A stretch of 64,000 nucleotides of DNA from assembly GCA_903945175.1 (NCBI GenBank), contig CAJAUM010000113.1, forward strand, positions 1-64,000, in the 5' to 3' direction. The stretch comes from an uncultured Bacteroidales bacterium. Lineage in GTDB: Bacteria > Bacteroidota > Bacteroidia > Bacteroidales > FEN-979. The position numbers and the translations under genes are program-made. The notes below the pieces were generated by a model. The model did no database searches. It worked only from the letters and a program-made list of their open reading frames with translations, and had not been told where the DNA came from. Of this stretch, positions 28,401 to 35,407 are shown piece after piece (position 1 is the stretch's first letter; each line of letters opens with the position of its first letter).

Positions 28401-28582
28401 CTGACCGGGTTGTGTTCGACGGGGACTGCGTCACCATCCTGGATTATAAAAGCGGCAAGCCGAAGAAAAGTCATGCAGACCAGTTAATTACATATGCCAG
28501 TTACATTCAGGAGATGGGCTATCGTCAGATAAAACGCTCCCTCGTTTACCTGGAGCCAGAGATTGAGATCGTAAACGTGTAA
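25481..28582 (+). CDS. addA: AddA-like UvrD/RecB helicase-nuclease
   Basis: A 1033-residue SF1A DNA helicase with a C-terminal nuclease, the AddA role in double-strand break resection for RecA loading. Walker A is SAGSGKT (about 9-15), the Walker B motif IDEFQD has Asp394, and helicase motifs V-VI contain VMTIHKAKGLQFPV and VAMTRPEE. The RecB-type nuclease has ILDYKSGK with Asp988 and Lys990. The partner AddB-like gene lies 2.4 kb downstream, separated by two cell-wall sugar genes. Spacing of 6 bp upstream and 3 bp downstream indicates an operon. Confidence 0.9.
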   Translation: MSFTVYRSSAGSGKTFTLVKEYLKIILLEPADFRHILAITFTNKAANEMKERVLKSLTVLAQGDHARDKAIHGTLLPMLVSETGMSTVEIAQTASRALEMILHNYADFSIGTIDSFSHKLIRTFAHDFGLPVNFNVELDGDEILSTSVDLLLDRVGDDKELTKLLVKFLETRMDDDLGWNIDEILSNFAHLLLEEEGQTRMVRLKHLTLEKFHSISMALQVKIKEFEQSTQAIAKKALKLIEGQAIPPEAFFHGTSGIGKYFENFAAGKLERLEPNSYVLTTVEEDKWCSAKASLQARAGIETIKQGLLGIYEALQGELTKHKSDYILRRLLAKTIYPISVLNEIEKVLHDFKRQNNLVHISEFNSRIAGIVLNEPVPFIFERLGEKYQHILIDEFQDTSVLQWMNFIPLIENALAGGFFNLVVGDGKQAIYRWRGGDVEQFNTLPSIPGSNTNHVLRQREEALTRNYQRIDLGENYRSKTEIVEFNNRFFRIIADRVLTGGKKNIFEGLEQRSDSGKTGGYIRLEFLKGDEEEEVNYEEVTRAGILSIIRDSLKEKFSLRDMAVLCRSNQNASTIARFLLEQGVDVISSESLLIANSPKVRFIIAFLRFLFETRNDVVMAEIRMYLNQDHVRDAVDWKSNHHELARLPVYDLCEELIRKFNLSLQPDIYLQFFLDAVLAFSIKNSTGVVEFLEWWGKNRKKLSIIVSEGVDAVRVMTIHKAKGLQFPVVILPFAHESRKNTKKYIWVDLDKSVAPGLDTAILRSDKEMESTVFNPLFMDEQQKSMLDLVNVLYVAMTRPEERLYILTKFPPAKKEEPDSLPTFFEFYLKHAQIWIEDQSLYEFGTKGMHVEKVSIKEMATVHPGEMISSDWHNKIEIRLRAPQMWDIDQPAGKSQYGNRIHTLLSWVRTGKDVPGALEKGILMGLVGQGDRDTMENMLWSVIRHPQLERFFCDEVKVKTEAEILTPEGSFYRPDRVVFDGDCVTILDYKSGKPKKSHADQLITYASYIQEMGYRQIKRSLVYLEPEIEIVNV

Positions 28583-28585
28583 TCT

Positions 28586-30091
28586 ATGATGAACATCGAA
28601 GAAAAAATATCGGAGCTGTATAAAATTTGGAGCGGAAAATGGCCGGTTTCAGTCACAAAAATGGCCGGATCGGGATCCTACAGGAGTTATTACAGGATGC
28701 AGGGAGAATCGGGGTCGGTCATCGGAGCGCACAATGAGGATGCACGCGAGAACACTGCCTTTTCTTCATTTACTGAACATTTCCGTAAGATGGGTTTGCC
28801 TGTGCCTGAAATGCTCGCCGATGATCCCGATAACCGGATATACCTTATTTCTGATTTGGGCGACACGACCCTTTACGCGTTGTTGACCTTGCAGCGTTCT
28901 GCCTCTTCTGAAGATATTTTCCCTGAAGAAATTCTTGAAATCTATAAAAAGGCACTGACCTGGTTGCCGGTATTCCAGGTAAAGGCCTCGAAAAACCTTG
29001 ATTATTCAGTTTGTTATCCCAGGGCCGCCTTCGACCGTCAGTCGATGATGTGGGATTTGAACTATTTCAAATACTACTTCCTTAAACTGGCAAAAATTCC
29101 ATTTGATGAGCAGGCGCTGGAAGATGATTTTTCATCCCTTTGTGACCTGCTGCTGGAAGCGGATTCGGATTTTTTCCTGTTTCGTGATTTCCAGTCCCGC
29201 AATATCATGGTGGTGAATGATGAGCCCTGGTTTATTGATTACCAGGGAGGCAGGAAAGGGGCCTTGCAATATGATGTCGCTTCGTTGCTTACCGACGGAA
29301 AGGCTGATTTGCCTCATCAGGTTCGCGAGACATTGCTACAATACTACCTGGAAAAACTGGGTCAGATTTATCCTGTAAACAAGGAAGAATTTCTGAAAAC
29401 CTATTACGGATTTTCGTTGATCCGCATTTTGCAGGCTTTGGGAGCGTATGGTTTCAGAGGTTATTATGAAAATAAGTCACATTTTCTGCTAAGCATTCCT
29501 TATGCGCTTCATAACCTGCGTTATCTCCGGTCGAACAACAAAATTGATTTCGGTCTCAATACACTGATGGCGGTTGTCGACAGCATGGTCGACACGCAGG
29601 CTTTATACCATCAGCAATCAGTTGAGGTTGAAAATCAGGCGAACCCGGCTACCCGTGCGCTGAAAGATAACCCGGTTCCAAATCTTCAGGAATACATGCT
29701 GACTGTCAAGGTCCAAAGCTTTTCTTATAAAATGACGATTCCTCAGGATGAAAGCGGGAACGGGGGAGGTTTCGTCTTCGACTGCCGCGCACTTCCAAAT
29801 CCGGGAAGGTATGATGAATTCAAACAACTGAATGGTAAAGATCAACCGGTGATCGATTTTCTCAGTAAGGAAACTTCCGTTGATGAATTTCTCCGGAACA
29901 CATTTTCACTGGTCGATCAAAGTGTTAGAACCTATATCAACAGGGGGTTTGAACATCTCATGGTCTCCTATGGATGTACGGGTGGCCAACACAGATCAGT
30001 GTACTGTGCTGAAAAACTGGCTGCATATCTGAAAACAAAATCCAAAATCAATGTCAAACTTATTCATACAGTGTCAAATTATGGATCATAG
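28586..30091 (+). CDS. Sugar kinase (AmgK/APH-like) fused to RapZ C-terminal domain
   Basis: A 501-residue two-domain protein. Residues 1 to about 340 form an aminoglycoside-phosphotransferase-fold kinase: catalytic loop RDFQSRN with Asp201 and Asn206, and the metal-binding Asp in FIDYQGG. The closest functional analogue is AmgK, which phosphorylates MurNAc or GlcNAc at C1 in cell-wall recycling. Residues about 372-501 match the RapZ C-terminal domain, with FDCRALPNPGR and SYGCTGGQHRSV. In enterobacteria that domain senses glucosamine-6-phosphate and binds small RNAs. The MurU-like gene follows, supporting the sugar assignment. The stop codon TAG uses the first base of a heptamer array. Confidence 0.85.
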   Translation: MMNIEEKISELYKIWSGKWPVSVTKMAGSGSYRSYYRMQGESGSVIGAHNEDARENTAFSSFTEHFRKMGLPVPEMLADDPDNRIYLISDLGDTTLYALLTLQRSASSEDIFPEEILEIYKKALTWLPVFQVKASKNLDYSVCYPRAAFDRQSMMWDLNYFKYYFLKLAKIPFDEQALEDDFSSLCDLLLEADSDFFLFRDFQSRNIMVVNDEPWFIDYQGGRKGALQYDVASLLTDGKADLPHQVRETLLQYYLEKLGQIYPVNKEEFLKTYYGFSLIRILQALGAYGFRGYYENKSHFLLSIPYALHNLRYLRSNNKIDFGLNTLMAVVDSMVDTQALYHQQSVEVENQANPATRALKDNPVPNLQEYMLTVKVQSFSYKMTIPQDESGNGGGFVFDCRALPNPGRYDEFKQLNGKDQPVIDFLSKETSVDEFLRNTFSLVDQSVRTYINRGFEHLMVSYGCTGGQHRSVYCAEKLAAYLKTKSKINVKLIHTVSNYGS

Positions 30092-30146
30092 TCACGCGTC
30101 ATTCGTCACGCGTCATTCGTCACTCGTCACGCGTCATTCGTCATTT
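30091..30146 (-). repeat. Heptamer tandem array C (8 units)
   Basis: Eight units on the plus strand read GTCACGC, GTCATTC or GTCACTC, ending GTCATTT, so the TGA-rich strand is the minus strand. The array fills the gap between the kinase-RapZ gene and the MurU-like gene. Its first G completes the TAG stop of the upstream gene. Confidence 0.93.
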
Positions 30147-30157
30147 GTCCCCTGCCT

Positions 30158-30901
30158 ATGAAAGCCATGATCCTCGCTGCCGGACTTGGCACGCGGCTTA
30201 AGCCATTTACCGATGCGCACCCCAAGGCCCTTTTTGTTCATCAGGGCCAGACTTTGCTTGAGCACGCCATTGATCACCTTAAGTCTGCGGGAATCCGTGA
30301 GGTGATCATCAATGTCCATCATTTTGCAGATCAGATCATCGATTTTCTGAAACAACATGCGTACTTCGGAATGCAGGTCACGATTTCTGATGAGACCGGT
30401 GAATTACTTGAAACAGGCGGAGGGGTGAAAAAGGCAGCCTGGTTTTTTCAAAATTGCGATGGGGTCATTGTCAGAAATGTGGATATCATCTCGGATCTTG
30501 ACTTGTTGGAAATGGTCATTCATCATAAATCATCCGGAGCGTTGGCCACCCTTGCCATCCGTAATCGGGAAACCACACGTTATTTTCTTTTCAATGAGGA
30601 GATGCAACTTTGCGGCTGGGAAAACCGCAAAACAGGGGAACATCTCCTGGTCCGGGAATCATCGCCTGCATTACAACCCAAATCGGCCATTGAACATAAT
30701 TCCGATCAGGTTCCTTTATCGCCATTTGCCTTCAGTGGCATACAGGTTTTAAATCCGGAAATATTTCCGCTGATTTGCGAAGAGGGCAAATTTTCCCTGA
30801 CCAGTTTATACCTGCGCCTGGCAAGGGAAGAGAAGATCAACGGGTATCTGGAAAAGAACATAGTGTGGCAAGACGTAGGACGCGTGACGCGTGACGCGTG
30901 A
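30158..30901 (+). CDS. murU: MurU-like sugar-1-phosphate nucleotidyltransferase
   Basis: A 247-residue NDP-sugar pyrophosphorylase with the signature AAGLGTRLKP at residues 7-16 and the Mg-binding Asp in RNVDIISD. In Pseudomonas, MurU makes UDP-MurNAc from MurNAc-1-phosphate made by AmgK; the kinase gene directly upstream supports that role here. Specificity cannot be read from sequence alone, and a GlcNAc or mannose nucleotidyltransferase is possible. The C-terminus is odd: after WQDVG the codons GRVTRDA and the TGA stop are read from heptamer array D, so the usual C-terminal tail seems to be replaced. Confidence 0.8.
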   Translation: MKAMILAAGLGTRLKPFTDAHPKALFVHQGQTLLEHAIDHLKSAGIREVIINVHHFADQIIDFLKQHAYFGMQVTISDETGELLETGGGVKKAAWFFQNCDGVIVRNVDIISDLDLLEMVIHHKSSGALATLAIRNRETTRYFLFNEEMQLCGWENRKTGEHLLVRESSPALQPKSAIEHNSDQVPLSPFAFSGIQVLNPEIFPLICEEGKFSLTSLYLRLAREEKINGYLEKNIVWQDVGRVTRDA

Positions 30902-30916
30902 CGAATGACAAATGAC
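30882..30916 (+). repeat. Heptamer tandem array D (5 units)
   Basis: Units GCGTGAC x3, GAATGAC and AAATGAC, with a partial sixth. The first 20 bases are coding for the end of the MurU-like protein and include its stop codon (30899-30901). Orientation is opposite to array C, so the gene is flanked by inverted arrays. Confidence 0.92.
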
Positions 30917-30960
30917 GAATACAATATTCTATACTTTTAACAAAGATTTTATTCCAGTCT

Positions 30961-33822
30961 ATGGTTCCATTTCTTAAGCACGTAGCGCATTATCTGATTA
31001 GCGGATACAAAGATGAACTTTTTGATTTGTGCATCGTGCTGCCGAACCGCCGTGGTGGGTTGTTCCTTAGGAAATACCTCGCCGAAGAGATTGGCAAGGT
31101 GACCTGGGCGCCGACTATTTTTTCGATCGAGGACTTTATCTCGGAGATCGGCGGATTACAGGAGGTTGAAAATCTGCACCTGCTTTTTGAACTCTTTGCA
31201 GTTCACCGCGAAATTGAAGAAAATAGGGCGCAGTCCTTTGAGGAGTTTTTGCGATGGGGCCCGCAGTTACTCAGCGATTTCAATGAGATCGACCGTTATA
31301 TGGCCGATGCGCAGGAGCTGTTCACCACCCTCACCGAAGCGCGTGCCATTGCTCTTTGGAATTTGGATAATCAACCACTTACCGAATTTGAAACAAAGTA
31401 TCTGCACTTTTATCAATCGCTTTATCCCTATTATGATAAACTTACCCGGCGATTGCTTGCAAAAAATCAATCATATCAGGGGCTCAGTTTTCGCCAGGCA
31501 GCTGAAAATATTGAGAAATTTAAAGATAAACTGCCCTGGAAACATGTTTTATTTGCCGGATTCAATGCGTTAACCAAGGCTGAGGAGCATATCATCGGCA
31601 CATTGCATAAAAATGGGTATGCAACGTTGCTTTGGGATGCAGATCATTACTATCTTGACAACACCCAGCAGGAGGCGGGTGATTTTTTGCGTGACTGGGT
31701 GCGTAGGTGGCCTGTCAAGGATAGTGGCTGGATCTCTGATGATTTTGCAACCTCAGAAAAAAAGATAGAAATCATAGGCTCCCCCGATCCGCTGGGCCAG
31801 GTTAAATACTGCGGGAATATCCTGAAGGAAATTGCAAAAAATGGATTGGCCAACGAGAAAACAGCGGTGGTGTTGCTTGATGAAGGATTGCTGATTCCTT
31901 TGCTTAATTCGATCCCTGCTGAGGTGGATGCACTGAACATAACAGCGGGTCTCCCGCTTAAACAAACACCCCTTGCAGGTCTCTTCGAAGCGCTCTTCCA
32001 CCTTCATATGAATAGGGCCCGTTTCACCTATCTGGCTGACAAGGAAAAGGGGAAATACTACTACAAGGATGTGCTGAAACTATTGCAGCATCCCTATCTC
32101 CGGATGATGGCTGCCGGTTTGACGGAGGCCAACCTGTTCGCCTTGGATGAAATAATCGAGAACATTCGCAAGGGGCACAAGATTTTTGTTGGGATTGAAG
32201 AACTTCCAGCCGAAAAATCCGGTTTTTTCGGAATGCAGGTGACTTTCCTTGATTCAATCTTCGCTGCATGGAATGAACCTGCCGATGCCTTGAAATGCTT
32301 CAAGACCCTGATCGGGAACCTGAGAGGTGCTTCGATCGGACGAATGGATATGGAGTACCTTTTTGCCTTTTCCAAAATTGTCCATCAACTCAGTAATTTA
32401 CTTGAAGAGTTTGCCTCTGATCTTAAAATACCTGCATTTTACCAACTGTATCAACAGGTGATTGCCTCCACGAGTCTGCCGTTTTACGGGGAGCCGCTCA
32501 AAGGTGTTCAGCTGATGGGGATGCTCGAAACACGGACACTCGATTTTGAAAATCTTATCATTTTATCGTGCAATGAAGATTTGCTGCCGAGTGGCAAGAT
32601 CAATACCTCATTCATCCCGTTTGATATTAAAAAGAGTTTTGGCTTGCCAACCTATCGCCATAAGGATTCGGTGTATGCCTACCATTTTTACCGCCTCATC
32701 CAGCGTTCCGGCCATATCAGGATCCTCTACAGCACTGAGCCTGATCAGTTGGGAGGCGGCGATCGGAGCCGGTTCCTTCGGCAGATTTCCCGTGAACTTC
32801 CATTGTACAATCCGGGGATTGAAATCAGAGAGATGATCCTGAACACACCACCAGTCAGGGGCGAAGCATATCCCGTAATTGAAATTCAAAAAACCGGTGA
32901 AACATGGGCCGCATTGGAAGAGAAAGCCTCCGGGGGATTTTCTGCAACTTCTTTGAACGCCTACCGTAACTGTCCGCTGAAATTCTATTTCTCCGATATT
33001 GCCGGTATCAGAGAGCCAGATGATGTGGATGATACGATCGACGCGGCTGTGCTGGGCAATGCCGTGCATGAAGCGCTCTGTAACCTGTACAAACCATTGA
33101 TTGATAAGCCGATCTCAACTGCGATCCTAACTGATATCGAACAACAATCGGATGAGGCGGTTCTTAAGGCTTTCGGGAAAAAATTCAAGGGCTCAGATAT
33201 TGCTTACGGAAAAAACCTGTTGCTCGTCAATGTAGCAAAATTGATGGTGAAACGGTTTCTTCAGTTTGAAACCAACAATGTAAGGGAAATGGCCCGATCG
33301 GGAAATGGTTTTTCGGTGGCATTTCTTGAACAGTATCTCGAAACGCAAATCCAAATACACCATGGTTCTGCAGATAAAAGCATTCGCCTGAAAGGGCTGG
33401 TCGACCGTGTGGACAAGATGGATGGCTGGTGGAAAATCATCGATTACAAAACAGGGATCACCCAAGCTAAACAGCTAAAGGTGAAGGAATGGGATGCGTT
33501 GGCCGACCATGCTGAACTGAATATCGGGTTTCAGCTTTTATTTTATGGTTTCCTGTTGAGCAAGAGGTTTGACAACCCCATCAGTTCAAGTGCAGGTATT
33601 ATTTCGCTCAAGAAAATCAACGCTGGATTTACACCCGTATCGGTCCCTTCAGGCGAGCCTGGCAAGATGACGACCATGCTGGAGAATTCATCCCTGGCTC
33701 AATTCGAACACGTTATCCATAACCTTTTGCAGGATATCTATGATCTTTCAAAACCATTCAGCCAAACAAGGGACATTAAAATATGTGAACGTTGCCCCTA
33801 CATCAATCTTTGCGGACGTTAA
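30961..33822 (+). CDS. addB: AddB-like PD-(D/E)xK nuclease family protein
   Basis: A 953-residue protein of the AddB type: a degenerate helicase-like N-terminal part (about 1-620, no intact Walker A) and a RecB-type nuclease with IIDYKTG (Asp828, Lys830). An iron-sulfur staple is indicated by one Cys in AYRNCPLKF and the cluster C-x2-C-x5-C in the last residues (CERCPYINLC), as in Bacillus AddB. It should pair with the AddA-like protein in break resection. The last 20 bases overlap the 3' end of the convergent MEMO gene. The start is ATG 30961, after array D. Confidence 0.87.
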   Translation: MVPFLKHVAHYLISGYKDELFDLCIVLPNRRGGLFLRKYLAEEIGKVTWAPTIFSIEDFISEIGGLQEVENLHLLFELFAVHREIEENRAQSFEEFLRWGPQLLSDFNEIDRYMADAQELFTTLTEARAIALWNLDNQPLTEFETKYLHFYQSLYPYYDKLTRRLLAKNQSYQGLSFRQAAENIEKFKDKLPWKHVLFAGFNALTKAEEHIIGTLHKNGYATLLWDADHYYLDNTQQEAGDFLRDWVRRWPVKDSGWISDDFATSEKKIEIIGSPDPLGQVKYCGNILKEIAKNGLANEKTAVVLLDEGLLIPLLNSIPAEVDALNITAGLPLKQTPLAGLFEALFHLHMNRARFTYLADKEKGKYYYKDVLKLLQHPYLRMMAAGLTEANLFALDEIIENIRKGHKIFVGIEELPAEKSGFFGMQVTFLDSIFAAWNEPADALKCFKTLIGNLRGASIGRMDMEYLFAFSKIVHQLSNLLEEFASDLKIPAFYQLYQQVIASTSLPFYGEPLKGVQLMGMLETRTLDFENLIILSCNEDLLPSGKINTSFIPFDIKKSFGLPTYRHKDSVYAYHFYRLIQRSGHIRILYSTEPDQLGGGDRSRFLRQISRELPLYNPGIEIREMILNTPPVRGEAYPVIEIQKTGETWAALEEKASGGFSATSLNAYRNCPLKFYFSDIAGIREPDDVDDTIDAAVLGNAVHEALCNLYKPLIDKPISTAILTDIEQQSDEAVLKAFGKKFKGSDIAYGKNLLLVNVAKLMVKRFLQFETNNVREMARSGNGFSVAFLEQYLETQIQIHHGSADKSIRLKGLVDRVDKMDGWWKIIDYKTGITQAKQLKVKEWDALADHAELNIGFQLLFYGFLLSKRFDNPISSSAGIISLKKINAGFTPVSVPSGEPGKMTTMLENSSLAQFEHVIHNLLQDIYDLSKPFSQTRDIKICERCPYINLCGR

Positions 33823-35365
33823 GCGCCTCCTCAGAAAACACACAGGCTTCATAGGTATACAGGTCGGCCTGCTTCCATCCATCCCAGCCAATTCCAGCCT
33901 TGTCACGGGCGCAATGGCCCAGAAATTCATCTTTGGTCCATCCGGTTTCAGTGGCCACCTGAGGCAGGAACGTTCCGGAATAAAACCCTTTTTTGATATA
34001 TATTCCATGTTTCCCAAGTATGATCTCATTTGGAGACTGGATCTTTTTAAGCGGGGATAACACGGATATTTCGATATCGATTTGACCCAGTTCCCTCTCC
34101 TTCACAGGTTCAAACCGGTTATCTTCTGTTGAAGATGCCACTGCCATTTGCCTGATCAGTTTATAAAGAGGCATATCAGCTGAGAATCTGCCGATACAGC
34201 CCCGTAGCTCACCCTCTTTTTTAAGGGTGACAAAGGCGCCAGCCTTCATTTTCAGATTGTCGCTGTACAACGTTCCATCGTCTTCAGGAATCCTCCTTTC
34301 CCTGAGATAGGTTAGAATGGTGTTTCTGGCAATGTCAAGCAAAATGATTTTTTCTTCACGCGTGAAATCAAAACCAGTCGGATTGATGGCGCCTGGGGAG
34401 GTGCTGGCACCCGGCTTGGCTGCCTCACCGGATGTTGGATTGGTAACCGCAAGTGACCAATATCCCACCACCTGCTTTTTATCACCATACCCCGAATCAC
34501 CCGAATTCATGTACTGTACCGGCGAAATTTTCAGTCGGTCATTTCCTGAAGTCAAATACAGCATGGTCAGGATGGATGTCCATCCGCAGAGGTTGGTGGA
34601 GAGGTTCGGCACCCGTTTTTCTTCATATTTCTCAAGCAACTTCATCAATTCTTCCGGGGAGCCGGCAACGATGGCATCGCAGGTAGCCTTATCGGCCGAA
34701 TAGGCATCATCATAAGAGGGATAATGTGAAAAATCGGTGCTGAATACAAAAAGATTACGCTCGTTGAACCATGGTTTAAGCGCATCAGCAATTTTTTTGC
34801 ATGTCTGTGCTGATTGTGTACCGATGATGATAGGCACCAGATTAAAATCGTTCTTCAAATGGTACTGCAAAAAAGGTATTTGAACCTCCAGGCTGTGTTC
34901 AGTCCGGTCAGCCTCGCTATTGAAATTGAAAACCGTATGCTCACCGATCAGTTTGTCAGCCAGATCAATATTGACCTTCACCTTCCCAAGAGGGGTGATA
35001 TAATCCCCTTTGTTGTATACAGAGGCTCCATCGAATGAGATCTGGTGGCTTGATGCGATAACGAATACATTGTCATACAGGGCATTGGGGTCTACCTGGT
35101 TGTAGCCGCTTGCCGCCACCAGGCCCGAATAGATGTATCCGGCATGCGGGCATACGATACCCAGTACATGGTTCAACTCTTTTGGCTTGGCCCTTGCAAA
35201 CAGATTTGCAAGGGTCGACGAGAGTTCCTGGGCATTCGCGGGATAAAATCGTCCGGCTGCCGCTGTTTTCCGATCGATCTGATTTGGTTTGTTCTGGCCC
35301 GAACATCCCTGGCTGAAATTAAAAAATAGTCCCATAAGGATAAGACTCTTGAGGATGATGCGCAT
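33803..35365 (-). CDS. AmmeMemoRadiSam proteins B and A fused (MEMO-AMMECR1)
   Basis: A 520-residue fusion with a signal peptide and probable lipobox (Cys21 in SQGC), so it should be membrane-anchored outside the cytoplasm. Residues about 32-310 are a MEMO domain, with metal-site residues in CPHAGYIYSG, DFSHY and NLCGW. Residues about 345-515 are an AMMECR1 domain with the hallmark LRGCIG. The two are joined by a Pro/Ser/Gly linker. The biochemical role of this system is unknown; MEMO is related to extradiol dioxygenases. It is divergent from the spermidine-synthase-like gene and near the radical SAM partner. A -7 like box TATCTTTA lies 20 bases or so upstream. Confidence 0.9.
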   Translation of the reverse strand: MRIILKSLILMGLFFNFSQGCSGQNKPNQIDRKTAAAGRFYPANAQELSSTLANLFARAKPKELNHVLGIVCPHAGYIYSGLVAASGYNQVDPNALYDNVFVIASSHQISFDGASVYNKGDYITPLGKVKVNIDLADKLIGEHTVFNFNSEADRTEHSLEVQIPFLQYHLKNDFNLVPIIIGTQSAQTCKKIADALKPWFNERNLFVFSTDFSHYPSYDDAYSADKATCDAIVAGSPEELMKLLEKYEEKRVPNLSTNLCGWTSILTMLYLTSGNDRLKISPVQYMNSGDSGYGDKKQVVGYWSLAVTNPTSGEAAKPGASTSPGAINPTGFDFTREEKIILLDIARNTILTYLRERRIPEDDGTLYSDNLKMKAGAFVTLKKEGELRGCIGRFSADMPLYKLIRQMAVASSTEDNRFEPVKERELGQIDIEISVLSPLKKIQSPNEIILGKHGIYIKKGFYSGTFLPQVATETGWTKDEFLGHCARDKAGIGWDGWKQADLYTYEACVFSEEALNVRKD

Positions 35366-35407
35366 TGTTTCGTTAACTTTGAGCTAAATTCATTGTAAAG
35401 ATACGAC

